Counted from the first letter of the stretch, positions 8,451-16,800 are shown. The stretch: 64,000 nucleotides of DNA from Microlunatus speluncae (GCF_009299835.1 NZ_VKCZ01000007.1:124001-188000); one strand, 5' to 3'. The notes: generated from the sequence alone by a model not told the origin. Program-made: numbers and translations.

Positions 8451-9410
8451 ATGGCCAACACCAGCTCCCGGACGCTGCGGCTGCTGTCCCTGTTGCAGAC
8501 CCACCGCTACTGGACCGGCGACGAGCTCGCCGACCGGCTCGACGTATCGGTCCGGACGCTGCGGCGCGACGTCGACCGGCTGCGCGAGCTCGGCTATCCG
8601 GTCGAGGCCGGCCGCGGCGTCGGCGGCGGTTATCAGCTCGCTCCCGGGGCGTCGCTGCCGCCGCTGGTGCTGGACGACGAGGAGGCGGTCGCCCTCGCGG
8701 TCGGGTTGCACACCGCCGCCCAGGGCTCGTTGACCGGCATCGCCGAGGCGTCGGTCCGGGCCCTGGCCAAGGTCATCCAGGTGATGCCCCGCGGCCTGCG
8801 CCGCCGGGTCGAGGCGTTGCGGTCGGCGACGGCCGCGCCCGTCTGGGGCGCGCCACCGAACACCGATCCGGAGGCGCTGGTGCTGCTGGCCCAGGCCTGC
8901 CGGGACGACGAGCGGGTCACCTTCGGCTACCAGGCGGCCGACGGCCGGGAAAGTGAGCGTCGGATCGAGCCCGCGCAGTTGGTCCAGTTCGGCCGGCGCT
9001 GGTATCTGGTCGGGTACGACCTCGACCGCGGCGCCTGGCGGAGCTTCCGGCTGGACCGGATGCAGCGGCCGGAGCTGACCGGGAAGCGGTTCGCGCCGCG
9101 GCCACTGCCCGGCGGCAACGCGGCCGCGTTCGTCGAGGCCGGCCGGCGCCGGTCCGGCCAGCACCGGGTCCAGCTGGACCTCGCCGCGGACGCGGCCGCG
9201 GTCCGCGCCCAGATCGGCCCGTGGAGCGAGGTGTCCGAGCTCGACGCCGGGCACTGCCGGGTCAAGATCACCGCCGATTCGCTGCAGTGGGCCGCCTTCG
9301 CCGTCGGCGTGACCGGCGCGGAGATCACCGCCTGCGACTCACCTGAGCTGATCGCCCTGCTGCGCGACTGGTCCGAGCGGTTCGCCCGGGCCGGCGCGGC
9401 CTTGAGTTGA
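8451..9410 (+). CDS. HTH-WYL domain transcriptional regulator (YafY/PafC type)
   Basis: 319 residues from ATG 8451 (MANTSSRTLRLLSLLQTHRY). A TTG further upstream keeps the frame open but is unsupported. The N-terminal winged helix reads ADRLDVSVRTLRRDVDRLRE. The WYL domain begins near residue 140 and includes RRWYLVGYDLDRGAWRSFRL, with the WYL tripeptide intact. The C-terminal WCX extension ends with ELIALLRDWSERFARAG. WYL domains sense small ligands or nucleic acids. It is divergent from the DinB and APH-like genes. It is a paralogue of the regulator at 30960-31913, which has the same layout next to an epoxide hydrolase. Confidence 0.85.
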   Translation: MANTSSRTLRLLSLLQTHRYWTGDELADRLDVSVRTLRRDVDRLRELGYPVEAGRGVGGGYQLAPGASLPPLVLDDEEAVALAVGLHTAAQGSLTGIAEASVRALAKVIQVMPRGLRRRVEALRSATAAPVWGAPPNTDPEALVLLAQACRDDERVTFGYQAADGRESERRIEPAQLVQFGRRWYLVGYDLDRGAWRSFRLDRMQRPELTGKRFAPRPLPGGNAAAFVEAGRRRSGQHRVQLDLAADAAAVRAQIGPWSEVSELDAGHCRVKITADSLQWAAFAVGVTGAEITACDSPELIALLRDWSERFARAGAALS

Positions 9411-9433
9411 TCATGCGAGCGACCATGATCAAC
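9406..9433. terminator. 10-bp inverted repeat between convergent genes, possible bidirectional terminator
   Basis: gttgatcatg (9406-9415) and catgatcaac (9424-9433) are perfect complements around an 8-base loop. They overlap the stop of the WYL gene and abut the stop of the serine hydrolase gene at 9438. There is no U-tract. Both arms are built from the over-used TGATCA word. Confidence 0.4.
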
Positions 9434-9437
9434 AGGC

Positions 9438-10865
9438 TCAGGTCCACCCGCCGCCGCTGCGCATCTCGGCCAGCGGCAACCCGTGCAGCGGGGGCTCGCG
9501 CCAACCGACCTCGGCCACCCGCTCGGGCAGCCGGCAGCTGAGCAGCAGCCGGTGCGGCGTGTCCAGCATGATCACCTCGGCCCGGAACGTGTCGTCGTCC
9601 AGCCAGCCACCGGAGCACGCCATCGGTGCCGGCCGCTCGGTCACGGTCCAGCGATCGATCCCGATCGGAGCGGTCAGGATCCCCGTCGGAGTGGTCAGCT
9701 CCAGCCGTGGCTCGGCCTCGCCGCCCAGCAGTCGTACCGCATCGACGAGACGTACGGCATCGGCCGCAGCCGGGACCGCGAACGGCTGATCGGTCCAGCG
9801 GTCGAGGCCGCCGGGCGGGGTGGCGGACCCGGCCACCGGCGCCAGCGTGAGCGAGCGGAGCCGCTTCGCCAGCAGTTCGTCGGCGACCGGGTCGGTCGGC
9901 CCGTCGGCCGCGCCGAGCGCGGGCAACAGGTGAGCCCAGACCGCGTCCAGCAACGCCTGCATGTCGATCGTCGCGGAGGTGATCGCCACCACCGCCTCCT
10001 GCTCGGGCAGCACCAGGCAGAACTGGCCGTACGCGCCGTCGCCTCGGAAGCCGTGCCGCGATTGCCAGAACTGGAAGCCATAGCCCTGCTGCCAGTCGAC
10101 GGTCGGCCACGCGGTCGTGGCGACGTGCGAGCGGGTCGCCTCCCGGACCCACTCGGCGGGCAGCAGTTGCTCCCCCTGCCAGACGCCGCCCTGGAGGTAG
10201 AGCTGGCCGAGCTTGGCAATGTCCTCGGTCCGCGCGTGCAGGCCGCTGAAGCCGAGCTCGCGGCTCCGGGCGTCGCGCTGCCAGCCGACCTCGCCGATGC
10301 CGAGCGGATCGAACAACCGCGGCCGCAGGTATTCGGTCAGCCGCATCCCGGACCGGCGTTGCACCACCGCGGCCAGGGCGTAGGTGCAGGGTTGGTTGTA
10401 CGCGAACACGCTGCCCGGCTCCTCCTCCGGCGGAGAGAGCAGGAAGCCCCGGATCGGCTCGTCCGGGTCGGCCCGGCGCGCCGCCTCGATCATCTCCTGC
10501 CGATGCCCGCTGGCCATCGAGGCGACGTGCCGCAGCCGGATCGCCCGACTCCGCGGATCGGTGATCTCGGCGTCGAATTCCGGGAAGTAGGAGACCAGCG
10601 GATCGTCGAGGTCGAGCAGACCCTCCGCAGCGGCCAACCCGACGGCGGTCGACGTGAAACTCTTACTCAGCGAGTAGAGCAGGTGCACCCGGTCCGCGCT
10701 GTACGGAGCCCACCAGCCCTCCGCGACCACCGAGCCACGGCGCACGATCATCAGGCTGTGCGGCTCGAGGTCCGCCGCCGCCTCGACCGTGTCGAGGAAG
10801 GCTTGCACGCCGGTCGCGTCGACCTGTTGCTCGGCGGGCGTGCTGCGCGGGAATCGGAAGCTCAT
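9438..10865 (-). CDS. serine hydrolase, class C beta-lactamase/esterase family
   Basis: 475 residues from ATG 10865 (MSFRFPRSTPAEQQVDATGV). The catalytic SxxK is S65-L-S-K68 within HLLYSLSKSF. The second motif is seen as YNQ (in VFAYNQPCTY), a variant of YxN. FRGDGAYGQFCLVLP fits the third-motif region. About 120 C-terminal residues form an extra beta-rich domain. No signal peptide is seen, so it is probably cytoplasmic. Members include esterases, D-aminopeptidases and penicillin-binding-like enzymes; the substrate is unknown and beta-lactam resistance should not be inferred. Confidence 0.8.
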   Translation of the reverse strand: MSFRFPRSTPAEQQVDATGVQAFLDTVEAAADLEPHSLMIVRRGSVVAEGWWAPYSADRVHLLYSLSKSFTSTAVGLAAAEGLLDLDDPLVSYFPEFDAEITDPRSRAIRLRHVASMASGHRQEMIEAARRADPDEPIRGFLLSPPEEEPGSVFAYNQPCTYALAAVVQRRSGMRLTEYLRPRLFDPLGIGEVGWQRDARSRELGFSGLHARTEDIAKLGQLYLQGGVWQGEQLLPAEWVREATRSHVATTAWPTVDWQQGYGFQFWQSRHGFRGDGAYGQFCLVLPEQEAVVAITSATIDMQALLDAVWAHLLPALGAADGPTDPVADELLAKRLRSLTLAPVAGSATPPGGLDRWTDQPFAVPAAADAVRLVDAVRLLGGEAEPRLELTTPTGILTAPIGIDRWTVTERPAPMACSGGWLDDDTFRAEVIMLDTPHRLLLSCRLPERVAEVGWREPPLHGLPLAEMRSGGGWT

Positions 10866-10929
10866 GATCGCAGCATCCCTCACGATGATCACCACGTCGA
10901 CCCCACCGACCTGATCATGAACACCTCGA

Positions 10930-11466
10930 CTAGGGCGTAGCTCTCAGCGGGGCGAACAGTTCGGTCAACCCGGCGCCGAACGGGCCGGCCCGCTCGATGA
11001 TCATGGCTCGCACCTCGCCGAGACTGTGCCGGGCCGCCGCGATGACCTCAGCCGGATAGTCGAGCCGGGCGGAGTTGGCAGCGAACTCGTCCTCGTCCAG
11101 CACCGTGACCCGACCATCCCGTTCCCGGACCAGATCGAGATCAAGATCGACCACGTGCGCCGACCTGCCTGTCCACGTGGGGATCGTGGTGATGTCGACG
11201 TACACCGGGGCGCCGACGGCGGACTCCGGATCGCCGAACCGGGCCAGATAGCCGCCCCGCTCCGGGACATGGAAGACGCAGGCGTACGGGATCGTCAGGG
11301 TCCGGGTGGCCCGCTCCATGATCCAGCCCGCGGCCATGCCGATCCACGATCCGCCCTCGCCGGCCCCCAGGAACGCGCCCGACATCTCGAAGTGGGCCGA
11401 GCCGCCCCACTTGGTGCCGACGATCCGGCACGAGTCGCCGGGGTTCCTGCCTTGCATCCGGCCCAT
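10930..11466 (-). CDS. DUF402 (FomD-like) domain protein
   Basis: 178 residues. The C-terminal half (AHVVDLDLDLVRERDGRVTV, LDEDEFAANSARLDYPAEVI) is the DUF402 signature: paired acidic strands followed by an E-F/Y segment. Characterised relatives hydrolyse nucleoside diphosphates or CMP-linked phosphonates (FomD). The N-terminal half is a beta-barrel-like region with several tryptophans. No operon partner is obvious; the neighbour at 11522 is divergent, 55 bases away. Confidence 0.75.
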   Translation of the reverse strand: MGRMQGRNPGDSCRIVGTKWGGSAHFEMSGAFLGAGEGGSWIGMAAGWIMERATRTLTIPYACVFHVPERGGYLARFGDPESAVGAPVYVDITTIPTWTGRSAHVVDLDLDLVRERDGRVTVLDEDEFAANSARLDYPAEVIAAARHSLGEVRAMIIERAGPFGAGLTELFAPLRATP

Positions 11467-11521
11467 CTTCGCCTACCCGTCCAGCTCCGGTGATCGCGGT
11501 GCGGCGGCCGAGGTGATCTTC

Positions 11522-12034
11522 ATGGTCAGCCGTCGGGTTATCGTCCAGCCTGTGGCCCGACATGCGTTTCACGGTGCCGCCGGCCGGTTCGAGGTGGTGG
11601 CGGCGTTCGTTGCCGACCGGTTTCCCGAGGCGAGGTTCGTCGCCGATGTGGCCGGCGGCCAGGGGATGCTGTCCCGGTTGCTGTCGAAGCGTTACAACCT
11701 GCAGGCCGAAGTGATCGATCCGCGCGGCTGGACGCTGAAGGGAGTCGCCAGCCGGCCGGACCTCTATGCCGCGGAGATGGCCGACTACTACGACCTCGTG
11801 ATCGGGCTGCATCCCGATCAGGCGCTCCGCCCGGTGGTCGAGTCGGCGACCCGGGTGCCGGTGCTCGTCGTACCCTGCTGCAACTTCTGGGCCACCGGGA
11901 CGAAGCTCGGCCGCGAAGCCTTGCTGGCGGCGATCACCGCGCACCACGTCGCACTCGGCGGCAGCGTCGAGCCGATCACCCTGGAATTCGACGGCCCGAT
12001 GAATCGCGGCCTCATCCTCAGCCCGGCCGGCTGA
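11522..12034 (+). CDS. small SAM-dependent methyltransferase-like protein
   Basis: 170 residues. The frame is open much further upstream, but GAGGTG about 7 bases before the ATG at 11522 favours this start (MVSRRVIVQPVARHAFHGAA). RFVADVAGGQGMLSRLLSKR has the form of methyltransferase motif I (V-A-G-G-Q-G), followed by YNLQAEVIDPRG (acidic loop) and DYYDLVIGLHPDQALRPVVE (motif IV-like). LVVPCCNFW is an unusual Cys-Cys motif found in some uncharacterised methyltransferase-like proteins. The substrate is unknown, and it is shorter than typical enzymes. Confidence 0.6.
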   Translation: MVSRRVIVQPVARHAFHGAAGRFEVVAAFVADRFPEARFVADVAGGQGMLSRLLSKRYNLQAEVIDPRGWTLKGVASRPDLYAAEMADYYDLVIGLHPDQALRPVVESATRVPVLVVPCCNFWATGTKLGREALLAAITAHHVALGGSVEPITLEFDGPMNRGLILSPAG

Positions 12035-12069
12035 CCTCGGCGTTTCATGACTCACTGGCTTAGCTCCGG

Positions 12070-12888
12070 TCAGCTTCCCGGGCGGACCGTTGCCTGGACG
12101 CCGAGGTGGTCCGATGCGTAGAACCCATCCCGATCCGGCGTTCCCCCGAGCAGCCGGACCTCCACCGGGACAAGGTCTCGGCTCAGGAAGACGTAGTCCA
12201 GCCGCACGACCGGGTCGTGGCTGGGCATCGTGTATCCGGGAAGTTGCGGATGGATCGTCGGCCAGGCGTCGATCAACGGCCGGGCACCCTGGCGCAGGAC
12301 TTCAAGCTCCGGCGCCTCGGGGCCGACCGTGTTGAGGTCGCCGACGACCACCAAGCGAGTCTCCGCCAGGCGAGCGACGTAGTCGACGAGGGCCCGGGCC
12401 GCCCCGGTTCGAGCCGAGGCCGATCGGGGTGACCAATGGGCCACCACGAAGTTCGTGTCGCCACCAGGAGTCGCCACTACGGCATGCAGGATGCTCGCCG
12501 AGCCGTAGCCACTTTCGGCCTCCTTCGACGCCTCTCCCGTCGGCAACGCGACGGCAACCGAAGACCTGATCTTGTGCGGCGAGAGAACGGCAAGCCGGCC
12601 GTCCGGCTGATCCGCGCAATTCATCCCGAGCCGCGCGGAGAGCGCCTCACCCGCTGAACCGCCGCCCGTTCCCTCGTCGGCGACTTCCTGCAGGCCAACC
12701 AGGTCGAGTTCTGCCCGGCCCAGCACGTCGGCGATCAGCGGCAGCCTTCGGCGCCAGACTCCCCCTTCTGGCCGCATCGTGACTGCAGCGCTTCCCGCCA
12801 CGGCGCCACGGACGATGTTCCGATCGGCGGCATAGCGCCACGGCTCACCGATCCTCCAGACGTTGAAGGTGCCGACCGACAGGTGCAC
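12070..12888 (-). CDS. endonuclease/exonuclease/phosphatase (EEP) family protein
   Basis: 272 residues. The EEP fold motifs are in order: SVGTFNVW at the N-terminus, DLVGLQEV (catalytic Glu), RLVVVGDLNT (Asp/Asn), RLDYVFLS and YASDHLGVQAT (Asp-His). Members hydrolyse phosphodiester or phosphoester bonds in nucleic acids, phospholipids or inositol phosphates. No signal peptide is seen, so it is cytoplasmic, and the substrate is undetermined. Codon choice is somewhat less GC-biased than in the genes to the left, as this is the approach to the tRNA-Tyr island. Confidence 0.8.
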   Translation of the reverse strand: MHLSVGTFNVWRIGEPWRYAADRNIVRGAVAGSAAVTMRPEGGVWRRRLPLIADVLGRAELDLVGLQEVADEGTGGGSAGEALSARLGMNCADQPDGRLAVLSPHKIRSSVAVALPTGEASKEAESGYGSASILHAVVATPGGDTNFVVAHWSPRSASARTGAARALVDYVARLAETRLVVVGDLNTVGPEAPELEVLRQGARPLIDAWPTIHPQLPGYTMPSHDPVVRLDYVFLSRDLVPVEVRLLGGTPDRDGFYASDHLGVQATVRPGS

Positions 12889-12944
12889 GATCCGCGATCC
12901 TCCTTGCCAGGCTTAGCGGCGCGGCGACCGGCTCCAGTTCAGAA

Positions 12945-13331
12945 TCAGCGCCAATTGATTCGGGCGAGCCTACGGGTGGCGTCGGCCCGTGTCCTGAGGC
13001 GGTCCTGGTGGTTCTGGCGTGCCGTCGTCGATACCCACTGAACCGTCGCCAAGACATCGTTCTTCTCGGCCTCGACGCGCTCAATCGACTGGCTGACCTT
13101 CAGGTAGGCATAGTCGTCAGCGAATCGGAGGCAGTCCGTCGAACCGATGATCGTCGCCTGGCTGAGAAGGTGCGTCTCGTCCGGAGTCGGTAGACGCGAC
13201 AGCACCAGCTCGATGTCGTACGGATTCGTGACCTCGGCCGGATCCCACGGCACGATCTTGGCCGCCGCAACAGTCAGGTCGTCCTCTGGGTAGCCCTTGT
13301 ACCCGGCAAGGTACGGCGAATTGACGGACAT
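12945..13331 (-). CDS. hypothetical protein
   Basis: 128 residues from the ATG at 13331 (MSVNSPYLAGYKGYPEDDLT); the frame is open to 13400. I do not recognise the family. The sequence is soluble, acidic in the first half (WDPAEVTNPYDIELVLSRLP) and basic at the C-terminus (RLRTRADATRRLARINWR). The nucleotide composition is less GC-rich than neighbouring genes. It lies just outside the tRNA-Tyr-bounded island and could be part of an older insertion. Confidence 0.5.
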   Translation of the reverse strand: MSVNSPYLAGYKGYPEDDLTVAAAKIVPWDPAEVTNPYDIELVLSRLPTPDETHLLSQATIIGSTDCLRFADDYAYLKVSQSIERVEAEKNDVLATVQWVSTTARQNHQDRLRTRADATRRLARINWR

Positions 13332-13520
13332 TCGATCACATCCCGCTCTCTGGCCGGCCAAGCCCAACCATCCCGAAGTGACTACCGATCGACACCCCAC
13401 TACGGATCTTGGACCGGTTCGGATTCGCGATCATCTCAGACCCGACGGTCGAGCGCCGCGTCCGACAGTCGCCGGCGGATCGTCGAGGATGCCGTTGCGA
13501 CGCCGGCTGGAAACGAAGAC

Positions 13521-13552
13521 ACCTCCTGACCCTGTCTTCCTGGTCAGGAGGT
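13521..13552. terminator. tRNA-Tyr-type terminator, left copy
   Basis: acctcctgacc (13521-13531) and ggtcaggaggt (13542-13552) form a perfect 11-bp stem with a 10-base loop. The same structure with covarying stem bases lies at 16673-16706, downstream of the intact tRNA-Tyr. It belongs to the 95-bp direct repeat that bounds the island. Confidence 0.7.
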
Positions 13553-13565
13553 ACTCTCGCTGGTG

Positions 13566-13615
13566 TGGTAGGTGTTGGATTCGAACCAACGTAGGCTGAG
13601 CCGGCGGATTTACAG
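13566..13615 (-). repeat. duplicated 3' half of tRNA-Tyr (attachment-site-like)
   Basis: These 50 bases match the anticodon-loop-to-3'-end part of the intact tRNA-Tyr (16719-16768) with one mismatch; the 5' half of the tRNA is missing. With the flanking terminator, the similarity covers 13521-13615 versus 16674-16768, ungapped, with about 10 mismatches, all in the outer 52 positions. This is the usual mark left by a tyrosine recombinase-mediated integration into a tRNA gene (established knowledge). No recombinase gene remains in between. Confidence 0.8.
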
Positions 13616-13846
13616 TGGCTAAGCACCTGTTGATGCAACGAGGCTCTGACTAGGTGTTTCGCGCCAGCTTCGCACCCATCAGACCGCCATCTGACACGGA
13701 TCTAACACGGACGGGCGGGCACTGGTTCGAGTTCACCTCGCGAGAGACGCCGACCTGCGGCCCGCGCCGAGGGCTCCTCCGTTCAGGATTGCACAACCTT
13801 CCGGATTCTTCGGACGGACTCCAAGTGCGGCGCTAATCTGCGAGGT

Positions 13847-14076
13847 ATGGATCTGACTCGAAACTGGAGCTCATCGACGACCAGATTCGGGCAGCCAATT
13901 CCGGTCACCCTGACGACTTCGACGGCTGGCGCACTCAGACTGAAGTCGTGCTGCGGAAGCTGCTGGAAAACGGCGGACCCCTTCTCAAGTCATTCAATGC
14001 GATCAGGACCCTGCTCGTTCATTTGCTCAGTTCTATGGGCAGCAAGGTTGCCGATCGTCATCTGGGCACCTGGTAA
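13847..14076 (+). pseudogene. frameshifted and truncated gene remnant inside the island
   Basis: The ATG at 13847 starts MDLTR, but the sensible protein continues in another frame as KLELIDDQIRAANSGHPDDF, then DGWRTQTEVVLRKLLENGG, stopping at TAA 14074. Restoring one A in the run at about 13860 would join the two. The helical segment resembles N-terminal domains of larger proteins of unknown function, so this is probably the decayed start of a longer gene. The spacer 13616-13846 to its left shows no gene. Confidence 0.5.
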
Positions 14077-14214
14077 CGGACCACTCGCGGCATGCCCTAA
14101 CTGACACCGTTGTCATGACGGTACGGTGGCCATCTTGGCCCGCACATGATGCCGCCCTTGATCGGTTACCGTCGACGTTCGTCCGACCGGAGTTTTTGTC
14201 ACGACCCGTTGCCG

Positions 14215-14772
14215 TCAAATAGCGCCGAGCCCCTTCACGGTGAACTCCCGGACCACCTCGTACCGTGCCTCGGTCAGAGTTCCGATCACCTCGGGCCGTG
14301 GATTCCCACACTCGTCCTGGGGCAATCTGATTCGCACGGCGCGATGGTTGTCCAGACGGGCGAGCACGTAAGGCTGGATAGGTGCCTGGGCCGGGCAAGC
14401 GGTGTTGGGCTCGAGCTTTGTGTCGGGCAGCCTCAGAGTCGCCTGCTGCTGCTCTGTGAGGGTTAACGCCCGTTCCTCGACTCGCACCTGCTTAGCCCGG
14501 GGTTCGCCCGGCCAATGGCACCAGATCAGTTGGGAAAGATCAGTATCAGGTGAGGGGACGATCGGCTGCTCAAGGGGGTACGACCCCAGGCCCAATTCCT
14601 CTCCGTCTGTCGGACAGCTCGCCGGCCTCGGCGTGGCTGACGTCAGAGGAGGCGATGGATCCGGATTCTGCGGTGGTCCAACCAAGGCGCACGACGACAA
14701 CCCGATGACCGTCACCAGGGCTGCCCACAGCGCGGGAAGTCGGTTATCGAACCTTAAGCGCGTATCCACCAT
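14215..14772 (-). CDS. putative secreted lipoprotein
   Basis: 185 residues from the ATG at 14772, whose N-terminus MVDTRLRFDNRLPALWAALV then TVIGLSSC forms a lipoprotein signal with lipobox LSSC. The mature part begins with a proline-rich linker and has several cysteines (SCPTDGEE, IWCHWPGE, TACPAQAP, DECGNPRP), suggesting disulfides outside the membrane. No family recognised. The start overlaps the end of the protease reading frame (14744), so the two form an operon, perhaps a protease with an associated inhibitor or anchor (inference). Lower GC than the core genes. Confidence 0.6.
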   Translation of the reverse strand: MVDTRLRFDNRLPALWAALVTVIGLSSCALVGPPQNPDPSPPLTSATPRPASCPTDGEELGLGSYPLEQPIVPSPDTDLSQLIWCHWPGEPRAKQVRVEERALTLTEQQQATLRLPDTKLEPNTACPAQAPIQPYVLARLDNHRAVRIRLPQDECGNPRPEVIGTLTEARYEVVREFTVKGLGAI

Positions 14773-15940
14773 CTGTGAGGTCCTGGCTCTTGATATAGAG
14801 CAGTTTATTAAAGCACTTTGCGGGCGGCGTAGTGGCGATGCCAGCACAGCTCACCTCGCCGTAGCCGCCACTGATCATACCAGCAGCTCGAATATCGGCC
14901 AGAACTGAAGTATTCTTCAGGACTGGTCCGCCACTATCTCCCTGACCTAGTGCTCGAAGCGACGAAGTGCGGCGGACCGCAAGCGCACCCCATTTGCCCG
15001 TAGTATTTCCGGACATACCCGGCGTCAACCTGAACTAATGGTTCTCGTAAGCTATTTGGATATCGCAGTTCACTCCTGTGTAGGAGCCGGACGTGCAGAC
15101 AAGGGTATTTGCCAAGCTCGGGGTTGCACCAACCACATTCTTGTAGACTCCGGCCGTGTTGTTCCACGCCTTGTCATACTGGCGAGGGGCGGCCGCTGAA
15201 GCAGAGATGTACATCTGATCATCAGCAGCGTCACGTCCCGATGTCGTTCCGATCGTGGATCCTGCCCCGTCCGTTGCGGTCCGGCCCGACTCTTGGCAAT
15301 GTGCAGTAGTGATCAGGTAGTCTCGAGAGTCCTTGCGGACTGCGTATCCCGTCGTGCATGAGAAGCTTTTAATCCGAGCACCAGACTTCCAGCCGGGTGC
15401 TGCGCTACTGTCATTTTGTCTTGTTGCAACCGCAGGGACAATCGGCCCGGTTGTGTGATATTCGAGCACGTATGGATTCGCATCGGATGACCGTGCCGCT
15501 GGGGTTTCGATCAGGTTCACGATGAGGCCGTCGCCGTTGCTGGCAACTGAAACGCCGGCGACGTTTGGATCGGAATCCGCAAGACTCTCGGCCTCGGCCA
15601 TGAGCTTGCTCTGGTTGAATCTGGACACACCGATTCGAAGTCTGACGTCGCCAGCTGCTAGGCGTATTGCTTCCCGCATTTCGTACGGAGCCATTCCGGT
15701 CAGAAACACCTCCAACAACCCGCCTTCGACGTCGGCGGACGCGCCACCATAGAACTCTGCCCAGTCAGGTCGCTCTTGGATTACTTGCTGGATCCTCGCG
15801 AAAGCGTCATCGATTGGAACCTGTACGATCTCGATAGGATCGGGCTCTTCAGCAGCCGCGTCTGTTCCTACCGAAAGACCACTAGCGATGACGAGTAGTG
15901 TGAACAGTGCCGCGCACGATCGTTTTTTAACTGAGAACAT
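14744..15940 (-). pseudogene. secreted S1 (trypsin/streptogrisin-like) protease interrupted by an in-frame amber codon
   Basis: One frame runs from ATG 15940 (GGAGGT just upstream) to 14744, broken only by TAG at 15035-15037. The N-terminal part (301 residues) has a signal peptide (MFSVKKRSCAALFTLLVIAS), a propeptide-like domain (about 35-150) and the start of the protease, with the catalytic His214 in LITTAHC and a candidate Asp near 240. After the TAG the same frame continues and contains RALGQGDSGGPVL, with catalytic Ser336. Neither half alone has a full triad. It may be a nonsense-mutated pseudogene, a readthrough case, or a sequencing error. The flanking bases are consistent with one substitution from CAG or TGG. 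Confidence 0.7.
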
Positions 15941-16216
15941 TATCGACTGACCTCCACAGTGAGGAAACTTCGGGGTTTCTATCAGGCAGAGTTGACGCGC
16001 AGGACGTCAACCGAGGGTCGTTCCGACGCCTGGTCGAGCGAGACGCCCCTTACTCGTCCCCCATTTCGCCGCTCCAGCAGTTACGCAAAAGTATCCGTCA
16101 TCGGCCGGCTCTGCGTTTCAAAATCGGGCGATTCCTCGGTTGTCAGGCCGGCCGTCGCCCAAACGGAACAGGGGCAGTGCTCAACGGACGATACCGTCGC
16201 GTGCTTGTCATCGAGA

Positions 16217-16558
16217 TTACGGGCGCTCCGGCGACGAGACGCAGTCTGTGTGGGCCAGGCCGCGGCCATCGAGGCCGGGAACCGAGACAGCCGGCGCCCC
16301 GCCGGGGATCGGATGATCACAGCAGCAGACAGCACCACGGGCTGGCGCCACGACGTGCACGGCCGCGGCCCGGTCGAACGGCCGCGGCTCGATCCTGTCG
16401 GCGGCAGGCTTGGGTACTTGGCCGCGGCGGGAGGCACCGGCCCGCTTCCCGATCCGGCCGACCTGGGTCGGCTGCACGCCGGTGAGCTTCGCTGTCTCAG
16501 CGACCGTGTGACCGGCCAGGTAGACATGGAAGGGGCTCGGCGACCCACCACTCCGCAC
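16217..16558 (-). CDS. small HTH-like ORF, doubtful
   Basis: 113 codons. The first third contains LAGHTVAETAKLTGVQPTQV, then GRIGKRAGASRRG, which reads like a helix-turn-helix followed by a basic tail. The remainder (Cys-Cys-Cys-Asp-His) is not recognised. It sits at the right end of the island, where an excisionase or regulator would be expected, but the gene may be spurious since other frames are open here too. The spacer 15941-16216 holds only the protease leader and no other gene I can support. Confidence 0.35.
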   Translation of the reverse strand: MRSGGSPSPFHVYLAGHTVAETAKLTGVQPTQVGRIGKRAGASRRGQVPKPAADRIEPRPFDRAAAVHVVAPARGAVCCCDHPIPGGAPAVSVPGLDGRGLAHTDCVSSPERP

Positions 16559-16672
16559 ACGGCCGGTGCGAGCGAGCTAGATCTGCCCGGCAGCTGTTCG
16601 CCTAACACGTATGTGACACAGATACCCGTAGATAGCCGGATTCAGCCGGACACATCTGGACTGGAACGATGG

Positions 16673-16706
16673 CACCCCCTGACCTGTTCTTCCTGGTCAG
16701 GGGGTG
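16673..16706. terminator. terminator downstream of tRNA-Tyr
   Basis: caccccctgacc (16673-16684) and ggtcagggggtg (16695-16706) form a 12-bp stem. It lies 13 bases beyond the 3' end of the minus-strand tRNA-Tyr. The left copy at 13521-13552 has different but still paired stem bases. Confidence 0.75.
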
Positions 16707-16718
16707 TTCTCACTGATG

Positions 16719-16800
16719 TGGCAGGTGTTGGATTCGAACCAACGTAGGCTGAGCCGGCGGATTTACAGTCCGCTCCCTTTGGCCGCTCGGGCAACCTGCC
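16719..16800 (-). tRNA. tRNA-Tyr (GTA anticodon)
   Basis: The minus strand reads GGCAGGTTGCCCGAGCGGCC at the 5' end and closes with ACCTGCC plus discriminator A, giving a perfect 7-bp acceptor stem. The anticodon loop ACTGTAAATCC contains GTA, and GGTTCGAATCC is the T-loop. A long variable arm follows the anticodon stem, as expected for bacterial tRNA-Tyr. CCA is not encoded. Its 3' half is duplicated at 13566-13615. Confidence 0.93.

Noticed and set aside
13566..13615. Second complete tRNA-Tyr gene
   Set aside because: The 5' half and acceptor 5' strand are absent; only the anticodon-loop-to-3'-end part is present.
13616..16700. Phage or integrase gene in the island
   Set aside because: I looked on both strands for tyrosine or serine recombinase motifs and found none; only small decaying genes are present.
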